Part shown: piece after piece, positions 22,520-35,045 of the stretch | Numbering within the stretch: position 1 is the stretch's first letter | Layout of the letters: each line of letters starts with the position of its first letter | From: Vigna angularis | Lineage: Eukaryota > Streptophyta > Magnoliopsida > Fabales > Fabaceae | Length of the DNA: 64,000 nucleotides | NCBI RefSeq assembly: GCF_016808095.1 | Contig: NC_068975.1 | Span: 28,509,501 to 28,573,500, forward strand | Direction: 5' to 3' | Notes under the pieces: model-generated | Told to the model about the DNA's origin: nothing | Seen by the model: the letters and a program-made list of their open reading frames with translations, nothing else | The model's database searches: none | Program-made: the position numbers and the translations under genes

Positions 22520-24590
22520 TAATCGAGAAAAGTCAGTTTAAGTTGGACCGAGATAATGCAAGGTTGGGTTAGGCCAAGTGTAAGTTAGGTTGGGCTAGGC
22601 CTAGGTTAGTTTGAACTAGATTAAGTATGGCTCAAGTCAACTGAGATTGAGTTGTATTGACCCTAGGTTAGTTCAGGTCAAACCTAGGTCAATCTAGGTC
22701 TAGCCTAGCCTAGGTTAGTAGACCCGTCAATTAAGCCTTCCTTAGGTTTGGCCCTAACCCATGTGGGTTGGGGCCAGAAAAATTTACATGGCCAAAAAAT
22801 CTCTCGTAAAAAAAGCCTACGAGACCAAAATATCTTCAAAAGCCCTATGGACCAGGGTAAACCCATGGGCCGTTTTTTAGAAAAATATTCATTTTGCATA
22901 CGAAAAAAATATAATTAACTCCTAATTTGTTATAAAAATAGTTACTATAGAAAATAAATTAAAATTTTTATAGGAGGAGAGTTCTAGAATCAAGAAGCAA
23001 AAACAAAATGACAATATTTATTGAGTTAGATTCTCTAAGTATATAATTAGAGGATCATTTTATAAATTTGAAATTTAAATATTTAATTTCGTTTTTTTTA
23101 GGTTATAAGTTAGAAATTAACTTTTTATCTAAAATTATCCTAATTGAAATTTAAGAGAAGATTTTCTCTAATTAAAACTCTTAATTTAAAAAAAAATGAG
23201 GCTTCGTTATTTTCTTAGAAAGCTATTGAAAAAGAAATTAAATATAAATGATTTTCTTTTTCATTTTATACTCAACAAATCATGCTCATAACATAAATAA
23301 TAAGTAAAAAGAAAAAACTCATAAACATTGTGTAGACTGTAGTTGTATTCGTCCATAGGATTCAATCTCGTCGTACTACTCACTCAAAATGTTTACATTT
23401 TAAATGTCATAAATATAAACATACATTTATGTTATGTGTTCTAATTGAAAGTTAAAAATAAAGTATTTAATGTGTTAGTTAAAGAATTGAAATAATGTAA
23501 CATTTGTCATTCTTTAGTACTTTAGGTATATTTAAAAATTTCATTTTTTTTATAAATTTTTAAGAAATTAACTCTTTTTATAATATATCTTATGGTGATT
23601 TTGAGAAAAGATTATCAGAGAAAAAAACAAAATAAGACATAAGTTTAATTTACACATAAAATATTAATACTATTTTTGATCCAAAAATTTTAGATAATAA
23701 ATTTTTGAATTATTTTTAATTTTAAATAATTAAAAATAGATTGAGTGATATTTTAGAAGTCGAGGAAACAAAAACAGTGATTCTATTTAAAAACTGTAAA
23801 AGCAGGGCAAATATTAAATCAATTTAATATGTTATTATCTCTCTTTGGGGTTATTTTGATATTACTAATTATATATAATTTTCTAATAATTGGTGTCTGT
23901 AATATAAGACATAATTGTATTAAAATTGACAACAAAATAAAGCATTTTTATAATATTTTAGTAAAATAAATTTGTAATACTATTTAGTTGTATAAAATTA
24001 AGTGTGTGGTTTGCAATTGTTTTTAATTATTTTAAAAAGTGGTTATTTTGAATATTAAATATTCTATTATACTATAATTAATTAGTTTTATTTAATAATT
24101 TGAAATAAGAAATCAATTATATGAATATAAAATTTAGTACTTTTAATAGTTACTATGAGAATGTTGAAATTTAGTTTCCAAAAATATTTAGTGGGTTAAA
24201 CCCACCTTAACCATGACCCTAACCCCCTTGAAAGGGGACTTTGGGGGTTGGGGCTTTTTTTTTGCTCCATTTGAGGGGCTTCTTAAGATAAGACTTTTTT
24301 AAAAGTGGGTTAGGGCTAGACCCGGAGTCATGGGTCAAATTGACAGCTCTATAGGTTAAGATGAGTCAGACTAGGTTGAGCTACGTTGGTTCAAGCGAAT
24401 GTTAGATATGAAGTTTGCCCAATATGAGTCAAGTTGACCTGGCTCAGGTTGGGTCAAAGTTTGTATATGTCTAGTCAAGTTGGACTCAAGTTATTTAATG
24501 TCAAATAAGGTCCGATCGAACCTAAATCAAGTAGGCTAGATTAAGTTAGGTATAGACAAGTTGGGTTAGGTCTAATCTTGTGATTAAATT
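22520..24590. repeat. Degenerate GGTTAGGTTGGG-type repeat, split by a hAT-like element
   Basis: On both sides of the insertion at 22719-24351, intron 10 carries irregular repeats of words such as GGTTGGGTTAGGCC, CTAGGTTAG, AGTCAAGTTG and AGGTCAA. The two halves appear to be one array interrupted by the younger insertion. No coding sequence. Confidence 0.55.
22719..24351. mobile_element. hAT-like non-autonomous DNA transposon in intron 10
   Basis: The left end reads TAGACCCGTCAATT; the right end, on the minus strand, reads TAGAGCTGTCAATT, so the terminal inverted repeats agree at 12 of 14 positions. The 8-bp flanks are TAGGTTAG and TAGGTTAA (7 of 8), as expected of hAT insertions. Just inside both ends are GC-richer inverted segments with GGGTTAGGGCTAG / CCCTAACCCA words. 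The 1.6-kb interior is AT-rich without a transposase. Confidence 0.7.
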
Positions 24591-26329
24591 GCAAATAATA
24601 AAAGTTAAGGACTAATTTATAATTAATATAAAATATGTAGAGGTTAGTTTACAATTTATAATGTTTTAAGGACTTGTACAATTTTGAAAAGTATTAAATT
24701 TGTAAGTTAATTAAGGTCTTATTTTAGTGTTGCAGTGGACCAAATCCACTTTGATCCTAATCCTAAACCACTTTAATTAGGGCTCTGGTGACTAAGGCTT
24801 TCTGTACTATCAAGAACCCTTTTCACTTGTAGGAGAGAATAGACGTCTCCTTCAGAACTATTTAGTATGAAGAACTCCCTTTCCTAATGCTTTTCAGTTC
24901 ATGATTTCTTGCAGGGCCCACCACTTGCTAGAAAATATGATATGGGAGCTTTATGTATGCATGCGCATTCTGAAAAGCTTCAAGGCCTTATAAATGATGC
25001 TTTAGACAAAAGAGCTGAAATTATTGCACGAAGAAGTTCTGGACACATAGGTGAAGGTGCAGTTGATCAATATTTCCCCCGTACGGTGATTGTGAATGTA
25101 AATCACTCACTGAGATTGATGCAGCAAGAGGTAAAAAAACTTGGTGGTTTCTCTGCCATAATAATTGTTTTGTGGTTGTTGTCATGTGTTACGTGATCAA
25201 CCATCTATTTTCATTTTGATCATAGAAGAAATCGTTCATATCTTTACTAGAAAGCATTGGAGATTTGTAGATATGGCTAATTGTCTCGTGTCATATATGT
25301 AATGCAATTATTATATTCAAGAATGTCTTTCTCTACCACTCTATTTGAATGACTTCTAGGCCTTTGGACCAATCATGCCAATTATGAAATTTAGCTCCGA
25401 TGAGGAGGTTGTGAAGCTTGCAAATGATTCAAAATTTGGGCTTGGATGTGCTGTTTTCTCAGGCAGTCAGAGCCGTGCTACAGATATAGCTTTCCAGATA
25501 AATTGTGGGATTGCAGCGATTAATGATTTTGGTGCAACATACATGTGTCAGGTAAATTTTATTTCATTATGTTATCGTCATCTCTCTCTCAGAAGGGGGT
25601 TGACCCTTCTGAGAGCAGTGATATGATCCATGCTATATTATTTGCCAATTTGGCTGTGGAACCAACTATTGGCTTATTCATGAGAAAAAGGCAATTTCTT
25701 TACTGTTTTAATTTACTGTATCGGCTACTTTGCCGCAAAATGCCCCTTTGGAAGGAACTTCTGGTTTAAGCTACAATATATATGAATGCTGTATGAGGAG
25801 AGTTTAATTATTTAATTGGTTTTTTGGCTTGTAATTCTGCAGTTCTTTTAGCCAAATGGCCAGGATATATTCCCTACTCAACCTAGTTTACATCTAATTA
25901 TAATTTCCATTGAACTAAAGTTGCATTGTGTATTTTCCACTATTTAAGTCGCTGCCATTCGGGGGAGTGAAACGAAGTGGATTTGGTGGTGCAGAAGGTT
26001 TGCGGGCATGCTGCCTTGTAAAAGCTGTTGTAGAAGATAGATGGTGGCCATTCATCAAAACCGTGATACCGAAGCCTGTTCAGGTTATTCTGGAAAACCT
26101 TTCATAATTGTATATTATTTTACTTCGTTTGGAAAAGTCATACTGAGATGGTTTTTTTCTCTGCAATAGTAATCCTGTTGCAGAAAATGGACTTGAGCTC
26201 CAGGAATCCCTTGTTGAAGCACTATTCGGGCTCGGCTTATGGGACCGTTTGCAAGCATTGGTTAACGTGCCGAAAATGCTTACTGAGCAGAGCTCTCTAC
26301 GTGGCAGCATAAAAAAGAAAGATGACTAA

Positions 26330-29300
26330 TCGTGTCAGGAGTGTCAACATTCCAAATGGTTCATATTCATATCATCATCATGTTCAAATAATTGAGGGCT
26401 TTTGGTTTGTCGTTTATCCCCCAGAATCCATCTATAATTTGGGCTTAGCAATTACTCACTACTGCCATGTTGCTGTGCTTATTCGATGACAATACTGGGC
26501 TACTTTGTCTGATGACGATCATATGAATTTTATATCAATATGTTAATGAAATTACACCATACTACTATCATGCTGGTATCTTTTTCTTTTATTTAAATCA
26601 AATAAATGTACTTTTACGGTTAAATTACTTTATCTTCCCTTGGTGCAGCTCAAAAACACTTTACTACTCATTGTGGTTTGATTATTTGATTCATAAACGC
26701 TTTGGCTTGCTTGATGAATTTGTTTTTGTTTTTAAAACTAATTTATGGCATTCTTTTTAGGAACTGTTTTTAATGAAAATAAAAACAAGTTATTTGAGAA
26801 CTTTAATTTGAAAACCTTGGTTTATCCGGGGCATGAGTTGATGGGACTCGTTGACGAGGAGGAATGATGACAAAGGCTTGGGGCACCGTCCTATGACGCC
26901 TCTGTGGGGTGCTTTGCTAATGTCTGCTGGTTCTTGTGGTGCTCCACTCTCGACATTGTTGGGTGAAAAACAGTGACTGTTCGTGAGTAACCTCACTAGA
27001 CAAAGAATAATAGGTGGTTCTTCTGTTCATTTTACATTGAAAAAAATGAAGGGTGTGTAATTATAGTGTGGAAGAATATGGTTGCGGGTGACGAGTGTTT
27101 GGGGTTTACAAATTTATTTTTAATCTTTCATCAATGAAATGATTCATTTGCAACACTGTCACCTTGAAATAAAAGGATTTTGAAAACGTGTTCTAGTTTT
27201 TGAAATTCCAAACAAAGTAATATTTGTCTATCTTGCTCCTGTTTTTAAAACTTAAAATAAAGGCATGTGAAGTTAAAAGTGAAGACTAGATTTTTTTTTT
27301 CTCTCTTTACGCACCTTATATTTTAGATAAAGGACAATTATTCATTAAACAAGTTCTTGGCTTTAGTATTATGATATTTTACATTTAGTTGTGATTTACC
27401 TAAAAACTGACTTGTGCTTAAAATTTGACATTCATACTTTCTGTTTAGTTATTATATTATATTTTCAAAAATTCCATTTTAGTCTTTCAATAATTTATTA
27501 ACCAGTGAAAGTTTCTTAATTATTGGACTGTTAATTTGAAATGTTAATGACATGGTAAAACGCTATTAGCTTGAGAAAGTTACATATTTTTTGACAGTGT
27601 AGAACAAAAATACAAAGGGATTCGAAATTTTGGAATTGAAGATGTAAATAAGAAAAAACAAACAACATTCCATGGCAAGAAAATAACAAAAATAAGCAAA
27701 ATAATAAACAATTGAATCACGGTCAAAATCCAAACCATAAAAACCAAACAATCCTTAATTTTTGAACCCTTTTGAAACCCTAATTCTCAACTTCACACCT
27801 CAAATACATGCTAAATATCCTTCCATTATAGAGTGATGCTTTTACTAAATATCTGTCAATATGGTATCGAATAGGGGAACTGAGAGGGAATCCAAACAGT
27901 ATAAACATTTTTTACAGCACAACTTTTTTGTTAGAGAAAAAAAAGGAACTTATAACTTGGAAGAGTATTTAGGTAGCCATTGTTTGTAGTGTGTGGTATC
28001 AAAGTAATGAGGTGATTTTCAGAACTGGAAAGTGAGATGTTGAGGAGATATTTGCAATGACATAACTAAGAGTGTGGGTATAATAAAGAACAATAAAACC
28101 TTTTATTTATATATTAGTTATTGTTGATAAGAAAAAACAACTTGATAAATATCAATTTTATATATACTCAATGAAATGTTCACAGAATATCAAATAATAC
28201 TTCGAAGTGCAATGAACAAAAACAATATAAAAGGAAGTACTTGAGCGGGAAGCGGAGTATCAAAGCCAATGAAGATATGGGGAGAGACGTAAAAGGATCT
28301 GCAGGATTTTCGGATATGAAAAAGAGGAAACAAAAATGACTTTTATGTAGAAAACAGAAAATGTGCAAAATTAATTGTAGGTTGTGTAGATAGTGTTGTG
28401 TAAACATGATGGAAATGTAAATCCAAAATGCCTGTAAACGATAGGACTGGAAAGCAGATTTTGACTATTTTACCTAATAGATTTAGTAAAATTAAGTTTA
28501 AATTCTACCTTAATAAGTAGATAATGGTATGTGCTTTGAATGTAGATAATGCCCATGTGCTTTGAATGTGACATGGAGACTGTTGGAGCAAATTATATGC
28601 GACAAGGAATATACAACTTCTAGTCGATTTCCTTGAGTTTGATGTATAATGCGTGTTAATTTGTAATGAAATAAGACAAATGTTTCCATTTTAATTACCA
28701 GAAATTAAGAAGAATATATGCATATCATTTCTTGCTGCATTAATGTCAGCTCTTATGGTGCTCATTGTCACCTCTGTTGGACAACTATTGCATTGGTTCC
28801 CTTTTGATGTTCGAGGAGACAAACTTGAATACTGAATGTTTAGATTTATTTTTTAATAAATAGTATGTTAAAGTAGTAAATGATTTAGTCTAAAATACTT
28901 TTTAAGTTGTATTCAGAAGAATAATTAAAATAGTCATGTTATGATGCATATATCTTCCGGATTCTTGATCCATAATCCATATACTTTGTCCAGAAGTTGA
29001 AAGTCATGAAACATTTTTCTTATCTATCTGCCATTATTTTCTAATGGTATCCCAGTATAGAAAATCAGTATTTGTTGTCTTTTTTATCATTTGTACATGG
29101 ATATACATACTTTCTAGTGTTTTGATTAAGAACTTTAGTTATGCCAACGACCATAGTATTAAGAGAAGTTTCTAATTAACATAGAAAGAAATTTTACTAC
29201 AAATGAAAAACATCTAGAAACAAAACAACTTTATAGGTTATTCTATGAATGTTTTTATTAAAGATACCTCTGTTAAACTGGTAATTTATATTATATACTA

Positions 29301-32300
29301 TTTATCTTTTTTTTATTAATTTCTAATATGAAGGTTAGGAGTTTATTCAATATATTTATTTTTGTAAATAAAAAATTATAATATCTGCCATGAACATATT
29401 TTGGAGTAAAACCAATTTCAGAGTTCCCTTGACTATTTTGGAGTGGCAAGGTTTCAACTATGATATGTTATTCTAATTCTGTTTATACTGTTTGGATGGT
29501 TACACTTCTATAACTAAAACGTATGTGATTACAATTTACAGATTATGTGAATACAGTATAAAATAACAATTTTTTTTTTAAATTACTCGTTTTTTAAATT
29601 GGATTTTTAAAATGTCGATTTAAAAAGTGTCCTTTTAGAAGAAAAAAAAATCTATTTAAAAAATCATCTCTTTTTACCGTATTATTTTTTAATTGATTTT
29701 AAATAATCAATTTGAAATAGATATATTCTAATAATAGTTAGCTTTTATCAAATGAATTTTAGATTTGGGGGAAACAAGTGTTTAAATAATTTAATGAAAT
29801 CAGATCATTATCATGAAAGCTTCATAAAATAGAGAAAGATTATTTGATACCTAATTAATATGAAGTATATTGATCAATGCATAAATAAAAGTAGGGAGGG
29901 ACACATCAATTAACACTATTGATAACATGATTCCAAAGAAACTAGAGAAACAAAATAGATGTGTAATTAATGTAACTATTGTTTAGATACCAGAGAATCA
30001 TTACTTTAATAAAATACCATTATATCTTGAACTGCCACTGCAAGTTTAATAATTCAAATAATAGTACATAAAATATGAATTCGTTAGGGTTGGCATAGTG
30101 TAAGATTTTTATAAGTTTTACATAAAATATGAATTCGTAAGGGATTTAGATATTAAAGTACAAAAAGAACATAATGAAAAATGAATAAATTTTAGAGAAT
30201 AGACTATCATCAGATGATAATATAAATAAGGTATTATTTTGATTTTACAAACAAATATTAAATTCAATTATTAAAATCATAACCTCTACTACCCACTATT
30301 ATTGTGTTCTTAATGCACTGTCTAATCTTTCATTCATGATTTGAATTCTTCCATATGGACAAGTGTGTTAGAAATTACATACTGATCATAAATTCTAGTT
30401 CTACTCCAACACATTCTTGGCATCAACAATTTGTAATCGAAACAAATCCTATGTTTGCTTACACATGTCCTTCCAAACCCTACCTGATAGGAGCCACGTG
30501 GTTAGGTTTCCCTTTATCGGTTCTTTCTTCTAATTATCACTTCTCTTGATTGTTTTTATTTGAAAAAAAAATGAATAGATTTTGAAGATGGTGATTCTGG
30601 AAGGCACAACTTTTAATACAGTTCGCATGAATTGGCAAGATGCAGGATGAGGTTTATTGGAAGAAGAACAGCTAAGGGCCAAAGACTACTTATTGGCACG
30701 CTGAAACATGAGATACATTATAAAGCAAGGTGGCGCAGAACCCAGAAATTTTCACAAGATCTTCACTGCTGGAAGTATCAATAATCAAACTTGCAGTCAG
30801 AAATGATAAGTTCTTTGCTACCATAACAGAAAATTGAGACAACAAAATAGGAATCTGACAAATGACATTGCCATAACTCCATGTTTTACGGTATTTTCTG
30901 TCATTTACAAAGTTGCTTTCGATGACAATCTCTGTAGCAGGTGCTGAAGGACACAGCAATTATTAGTTTAGTGACTAAGCTAAAAGAAGAGCCAAGAAAA
31001 GAACGAATATTCAGAGAGTTATTGAACTGTATCCTCATCTAATCACGTGCTCTCCTTTTTCTTATTTCAGTATTTGCCGCCTCTATAATGTAAGGTAAGC
31101 TTATTCAACTATATATGCATTTCATCATTTATCTGCATGCTCTCTTTTTATATAGATCATTAATTTATGTAAATAGAATAGTTTAACCTAATAACGTAAA
31201 TTTCAGAGCAGCAGAACCCCTTGGTAATCTACTTATTTTACCAGTCCCTTAAGAACGGTTGCTTTTCCAAGCATTTCTACATGCATGCACATTTTTCTAA
31301 AATCAAGAAAAGAAAATCTTCAAGATGAAACTGTCAAAAGTTATTCTTATTAGTTATATGCGCCATATAAGATATAAAACTAATATGTAAAGAACCTTCA
31401 AATCCTGATAGAATTAATATTTTAGAAGCAACATGATTATGCAGTATCTATCTAATCATTGCGATATTTTTATATGTAGGGACGTTTAAAATGTGAAAAT
31501 AATTTCAGAAATTGAAAAATATAGTTAGTCACAAACACATATACGTGTCTCTTGTGAATGCCACACGACACATTTACTATTTGTAAATGTCTGTACTTTC
31601 ACGTTGAATATATAGTTTTTTGTTATTGAATGAAGAAAATATGGACAAATTGTCCATAACATGAAACCAAGGAATCGGGATTTGCCTTAGTTGGGGGAGG
31701 AACACTGTAGCTTTTGTGCTTCTGTTGCAGTTTCTTTGTTCAACAATCCAAAATCTATTTATTAAAGATAACAAGTCTTGTCGGCAAGTAACTTCAAAAT
31801 CTATGTATATATGTGCGATAATTTTATCTACGGACATATGAGAACCATAATTATCTTTCTCGATATAAAGTACAACCATGATTTTGGCTCTTGAGAACTG
31901 GAAAATAAGATTTAAAATTTTAAAAATGTTGAATATGTGATGATTCCTATCAGACAATCTCACATATAATCTCTATTCCGATCATTATATATGACAAAAG
32001 ACATGCACCTGTTCATGTAGGTATGTTTGGAATACAATGTATTGAGGTACACCACAAACATTTTTCTCAACGACCGATCGACAGATCAAATATCACTAGT
32101 GAGAAATAGCTTCACTAATATCTTCGTTTGCAAACTTTTTTAAATGTTTTGTCTCTCTTATCGAGAACCATTAAAAAACAAATTTCCCCTGGTGGGTGTA
32201 TTTGGATACTCAAGAGAATGTTTCTAAGTCCTCCTACGTGGTTAATTTAATGCAATTGTAATAATTAATCTATTTTAAAAATTAAAAGGAGGACATTCAT

Positions 32301-32512
32301 GAAGAATCAATTTGGTTGAGTTTGCCACTTGTAAACTAGTTGTTTTCGCATTTTAAACTAATATACTGACCTTCTTTTAAAATTAATTAGACTCTAAATG
32401 GGAATTGATGTAATACTTACCTCTATTCGAACCATTGACTACAGTTTAGAGTTATTTATATTTAGAATAATGATAATAATAAATATACTATTTATGAAAC
32501 CAAACTACTGAA
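26330..32512. other. Long AT-rich intergenic region
   Basis: No gene is supported. Small ORFs are scattered (for example minus strand 30690-30959 and 31577-31963) but lack recognisable domains, neighbouring exons or signals. A short direct duplication of ACATAAAATATGAATTCGT occurs near 30066 and 30120. The first few hundred bases follow the ALDH22A1-like stop and would be its former 3' region. Confidence 0.55.
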
Positions 32513-32517
32513 ATAAC

Positions 32518-34031
32518 TGATAATGCTAAATTATACCATATTTTAAGCATCATTTTAGTAGCAAAATCAACTCCTTTCTAACTTATAACTTGCTTAATCC
32601 TCTTGTTTTGTCTTGTTTTCTATATATTTGTGTTTTTGGCTACTTTGATGTACTTTCATCAATAATCCCTTATTTTGTAGCTAAAAATGAGCTTGGAAGA
32701 CTCTCCAACAATGTCTAAGGCTGAACCAACCACTAGAAGCGAGCAGATCTGCAGAAAAAGTGAAAATGATGCAGTGCTGAAAAGTCAGGCCCAAGCCCCC
32801 CTGGCTGAGGGGCGCCCAAGCGCGACTGCACCAGGGCCAGTTTCTGCACAGAAAAGTGACCAGGTGCCAGTTTTGTGTGCTGGTCGCGCCCGGGCGTGAA
32901 AAAGGGGCGCCCGGGCGCGACTTTTTGCGAGAAGCTTGCGCCCGGGCGTGAGAAATGGGGCGCCCAGGCGCGACTTTTTCCGAGAGTCTCGCGCCCGGGC
33001 GCGACTGAGAGGGCGCCCGGGCGCGACTTTTACTGATGTGGCAGACAGCTTATTTAACCCTAAAACGCGAAGGGGAAACGGTCTTTTGGTCATTTGGAGG
33101 TGCGATTTCACGGCTGGAGCTCATGGAGGGCGTGAGGAGCTTGTGGGAACATCTCCTCCTCTTCCTTTGGGTCTCCTTCTTCTTCCATCTTCCATGTTTG
33201 TAAGCTTAGGGTTCTCCATGGAAATGGAGAACCAAACCCATCTTGTTGGGATTATTTGTAGCCTTTGAATTCTTGTGTAATTGTTGAATGATTTGATTAT
33301 ATATATGCCTTTTCTATCAATTGCTAGTATTCTTGTTTCCGATCTTAAAGCTTGCATGTAATGGGAACGTTCATGACTTGATTTTGGGGTTTTATGGATT
33401 ATGGGAACGTAAGATGAAACCCGGAACTGAAATAGGAGTCCTTGTGGGTCATTGATTCTAGGAATGGAAGATGATTCGCATGTTGTCTTAGATCCCAGCT
33501 CTTTAATGCGGGTTTTGCTTGTTAGATTGCCAAGGAATTGGGATTTGATAAGGAAAACCTAGGCTCTTTCACCTAAGGAATTAGGGCTAGAGTGTTTTAG
33601 TGGATTGACTTTAGTAAATTGATAGAGAGGAGAGAAAATTGGTCATACACAAGAGTGCATTAGTGAAAACTAATCTTAACAATGTCATTTCATACCATTT
33701 CTTGTCTTTTCCATTTCCAAGTGCCTTCAATACCAAAGTCCAACCTTGTAATTATGTATGAATTTACATTCCTGCACTTGTTCTGTAAATTGATGTTATG
33801 TTCTTGAGTCTATATGAGTTGTTAATCGCACAATTCTCTAGTATTACGAGTCTCTTGGGAAAACGATACCCGGTCTTACCGGTTTATTACTTGAACGATT
33901 CGGTGCACTTGCCGAAATCGAGCCCAACAAGTATTTTTTTTGAGCTAACAAGTTTATAGCGTTGTTGCCAAGGATTTGGGGATTGAACCCGAGTCCTAGC
34001 AACGGCTAACAAGTTAAATTGGGCCTCATCA
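32518..34031 (+). repeat. 5' LTR of the LARD-like element
   Basis: A 1514-bp LTR starting TGATAATGC and ending CCTCATCA. A TATA-like CTATATATTTG lies at 32620-32630 and probably drives transcription. A GC-rich palindromic block occupies 32880-33030. Short ORFs at 32687-32899 (plus), 32785-33111 (minus) and 32936-33268 (plus) recur unchanged in the other LTR and are not credible genes. Confidence 0.95.
32880..33030 (+). repeat. GC-rich palindromic repeats in the 5' LTR
   Basis: Six copies of the palindrome GCGCCCGGGCGC or a one-base variant lie within about 150 bp, alternating with GACTTTTTGCGAGA-type spacers. The stretch stands out sharply in an AT-rich locus and could form stable hairpins; it is repeated at 37266-37416 in the 3' LTR. 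Confidence 0.9.
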
Positions 34032-34037
34032 AGTTTT

Positions 34038-34055
34038 TGGCGCCGTTGCCGGGGA
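34038..34055 (+). other. Primer binding site complementary to tRNA-Asp
   Basis: TGGCGCCGTTGCCGGGGA, six bases after the 5' LTR, is the perfect complement of the 3' end of plant tRNA-Asp(GUC), including the CCA tail. This primer is usual for Athila-type Ty3/gypsy elements. Confidence 0.9.
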
Positions 34056-34899
34056 CTCGTGTCAATACTAGACTTTTGTGAGGTTTCTAACTTATGTAGA
34101 CTTGATTTTGTATATAGAACTAACTCTTTTGTTGTAAATAGATTTTCTGTTTTGTTTGGGCTAATTTGTGGCTTTAGCCTAGTTGTGTCTAAGTGTATGC
34201 AGGGAGATGTTCATACAAGGAGGACTGCAGCCTCAAAAGCATCATGAAGACCCTGAGATTGAAGGAATTATAGGACACAAGGAGACAACTATCTTGAGCA
34301 CTACAAGCTGCCCAAAATTCTCCCTTCATTGAAGATGCTCCAAGTGCTAAGTGAAAGATGAAGAAAGGGAGAAGGAAAAGAGAAAGACTAGTCACCACCA
34401 CCCTTGGATGAGAGACAAAGAACTCAAGCCTAGCAAGCAAAATTTGATCAAGAGGATTGAGTGTTTGAAGATGTCAAGGTAGTGGAAGGGCTAAAAAGAA
34501 GAATTCAAGCTTTGAGAGTTGATTTGGTGGCTAGAATGTGATTCAAGAGGAGTTGGTGGAAGGAGCACACCAACATCAAAATCTACACTTCATTGAGTAA
34601 TCCGTCAAGCTAATGACGTTAAACAAGCGCTTTTGGGAGGCAACCCAGTTTTATTACCTATTTTACTTGTGTTTGTGTGATTTTTGTGTTATTTGCATTA
34701 GTAGCTTATGTTTTGCATGTTTGTGTAGTTTTGCATTGTTGTGATTTTTGAGTTTTGATGTTGTTTTTGTGGTTTGTATAAGTATATTATGTTATTTGTA
34801 GCTTGTTTGGTGTGTAAGTGCATTGAATGAAGGTCTAGAACCAAAAATCACATGGTGAGTGGCCAATTTCGCAGAAATCTGCATTATGCAGAAAACTGA

Positions 34900-35045
34900 T
34901 ATGGCGCCCAAGCGCCCCCTGCTGAGGGGCGCCCGGGCGCGACCTGCACGAGGGCCATCCTGCACAAAATGACCGAGTGGCGCCCAAGCGCCCCCTGCTG
35001 AGGGGCGCCCGAGCGCGAGCTGCACCAGGGGCGCCCAGCACCAAA
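34900..35045 (+). repeat. GC-rich tandem repeat in the interior of the LARD-like element
   Basis: Two copies, about 80 bp apart, of a segment containing GGCGCCCAAGCGCCCCCTGC followed by TGAGGGGCGCCCG. The words match the GC-rich block of the LTRs, so the same motif has spread to the interior. Confidence 0.85.

Larger units (their letters stand above)
19044..26329 (+). pseudogene. ALDH22A1: ALDH22A1-type aldehyde dehydrogenase, disrupted copy
   Basis: Fourteen exons are recognisable: 19044-19153, 19243-19286, 19602-19706, about 20265-20385, 20607-20729, 21102-21255, 21495-21598, 21679-21757, 22050-22145, 22250-22386, 24915-25130, 25360-25551, 25949-26083 and 26170-26329. The product starts with a membrane anchor ([17 protein letters not shown]) typical of family 22 and keeps the catalytic Cys in SGQNCAG (exon 10) and Glu in EFGGK (exon 9). 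Lesions: an extra T in exon 1 (near 19137, giving TGA), a missing T in exon 4 (near 20339), GT to AT at the exon 6 donor (21256), a missing G at the start of exon 10, and an extra A at the start of exon 14 (giving TAA). Residues are also lost in exon 13 after SGFG. Intron 10 carries a hAT-like insertion. Functional homologues are NAD(P)-dependent aldehyde dehydrogenases. Most lesions are 1-bp indels, so assembly error is a possible alternative, but the lost splice donor and exon 13 deletion argue for decay. Confidence 0.85.

Noticed and set aside
30690..30959. Minus-strand ORF of 89 codons
   Set aside because: No recognised family, no adjacent exon or promoter; I could not separate it from chance.
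32687..33268. Three ORFs of 70-110 codons in the LTR, repeated at 37073-37654
   Set aside because: They occur on both strands over GC-rich palindromes, show no domain, and are duplicated only because the LTRs are.
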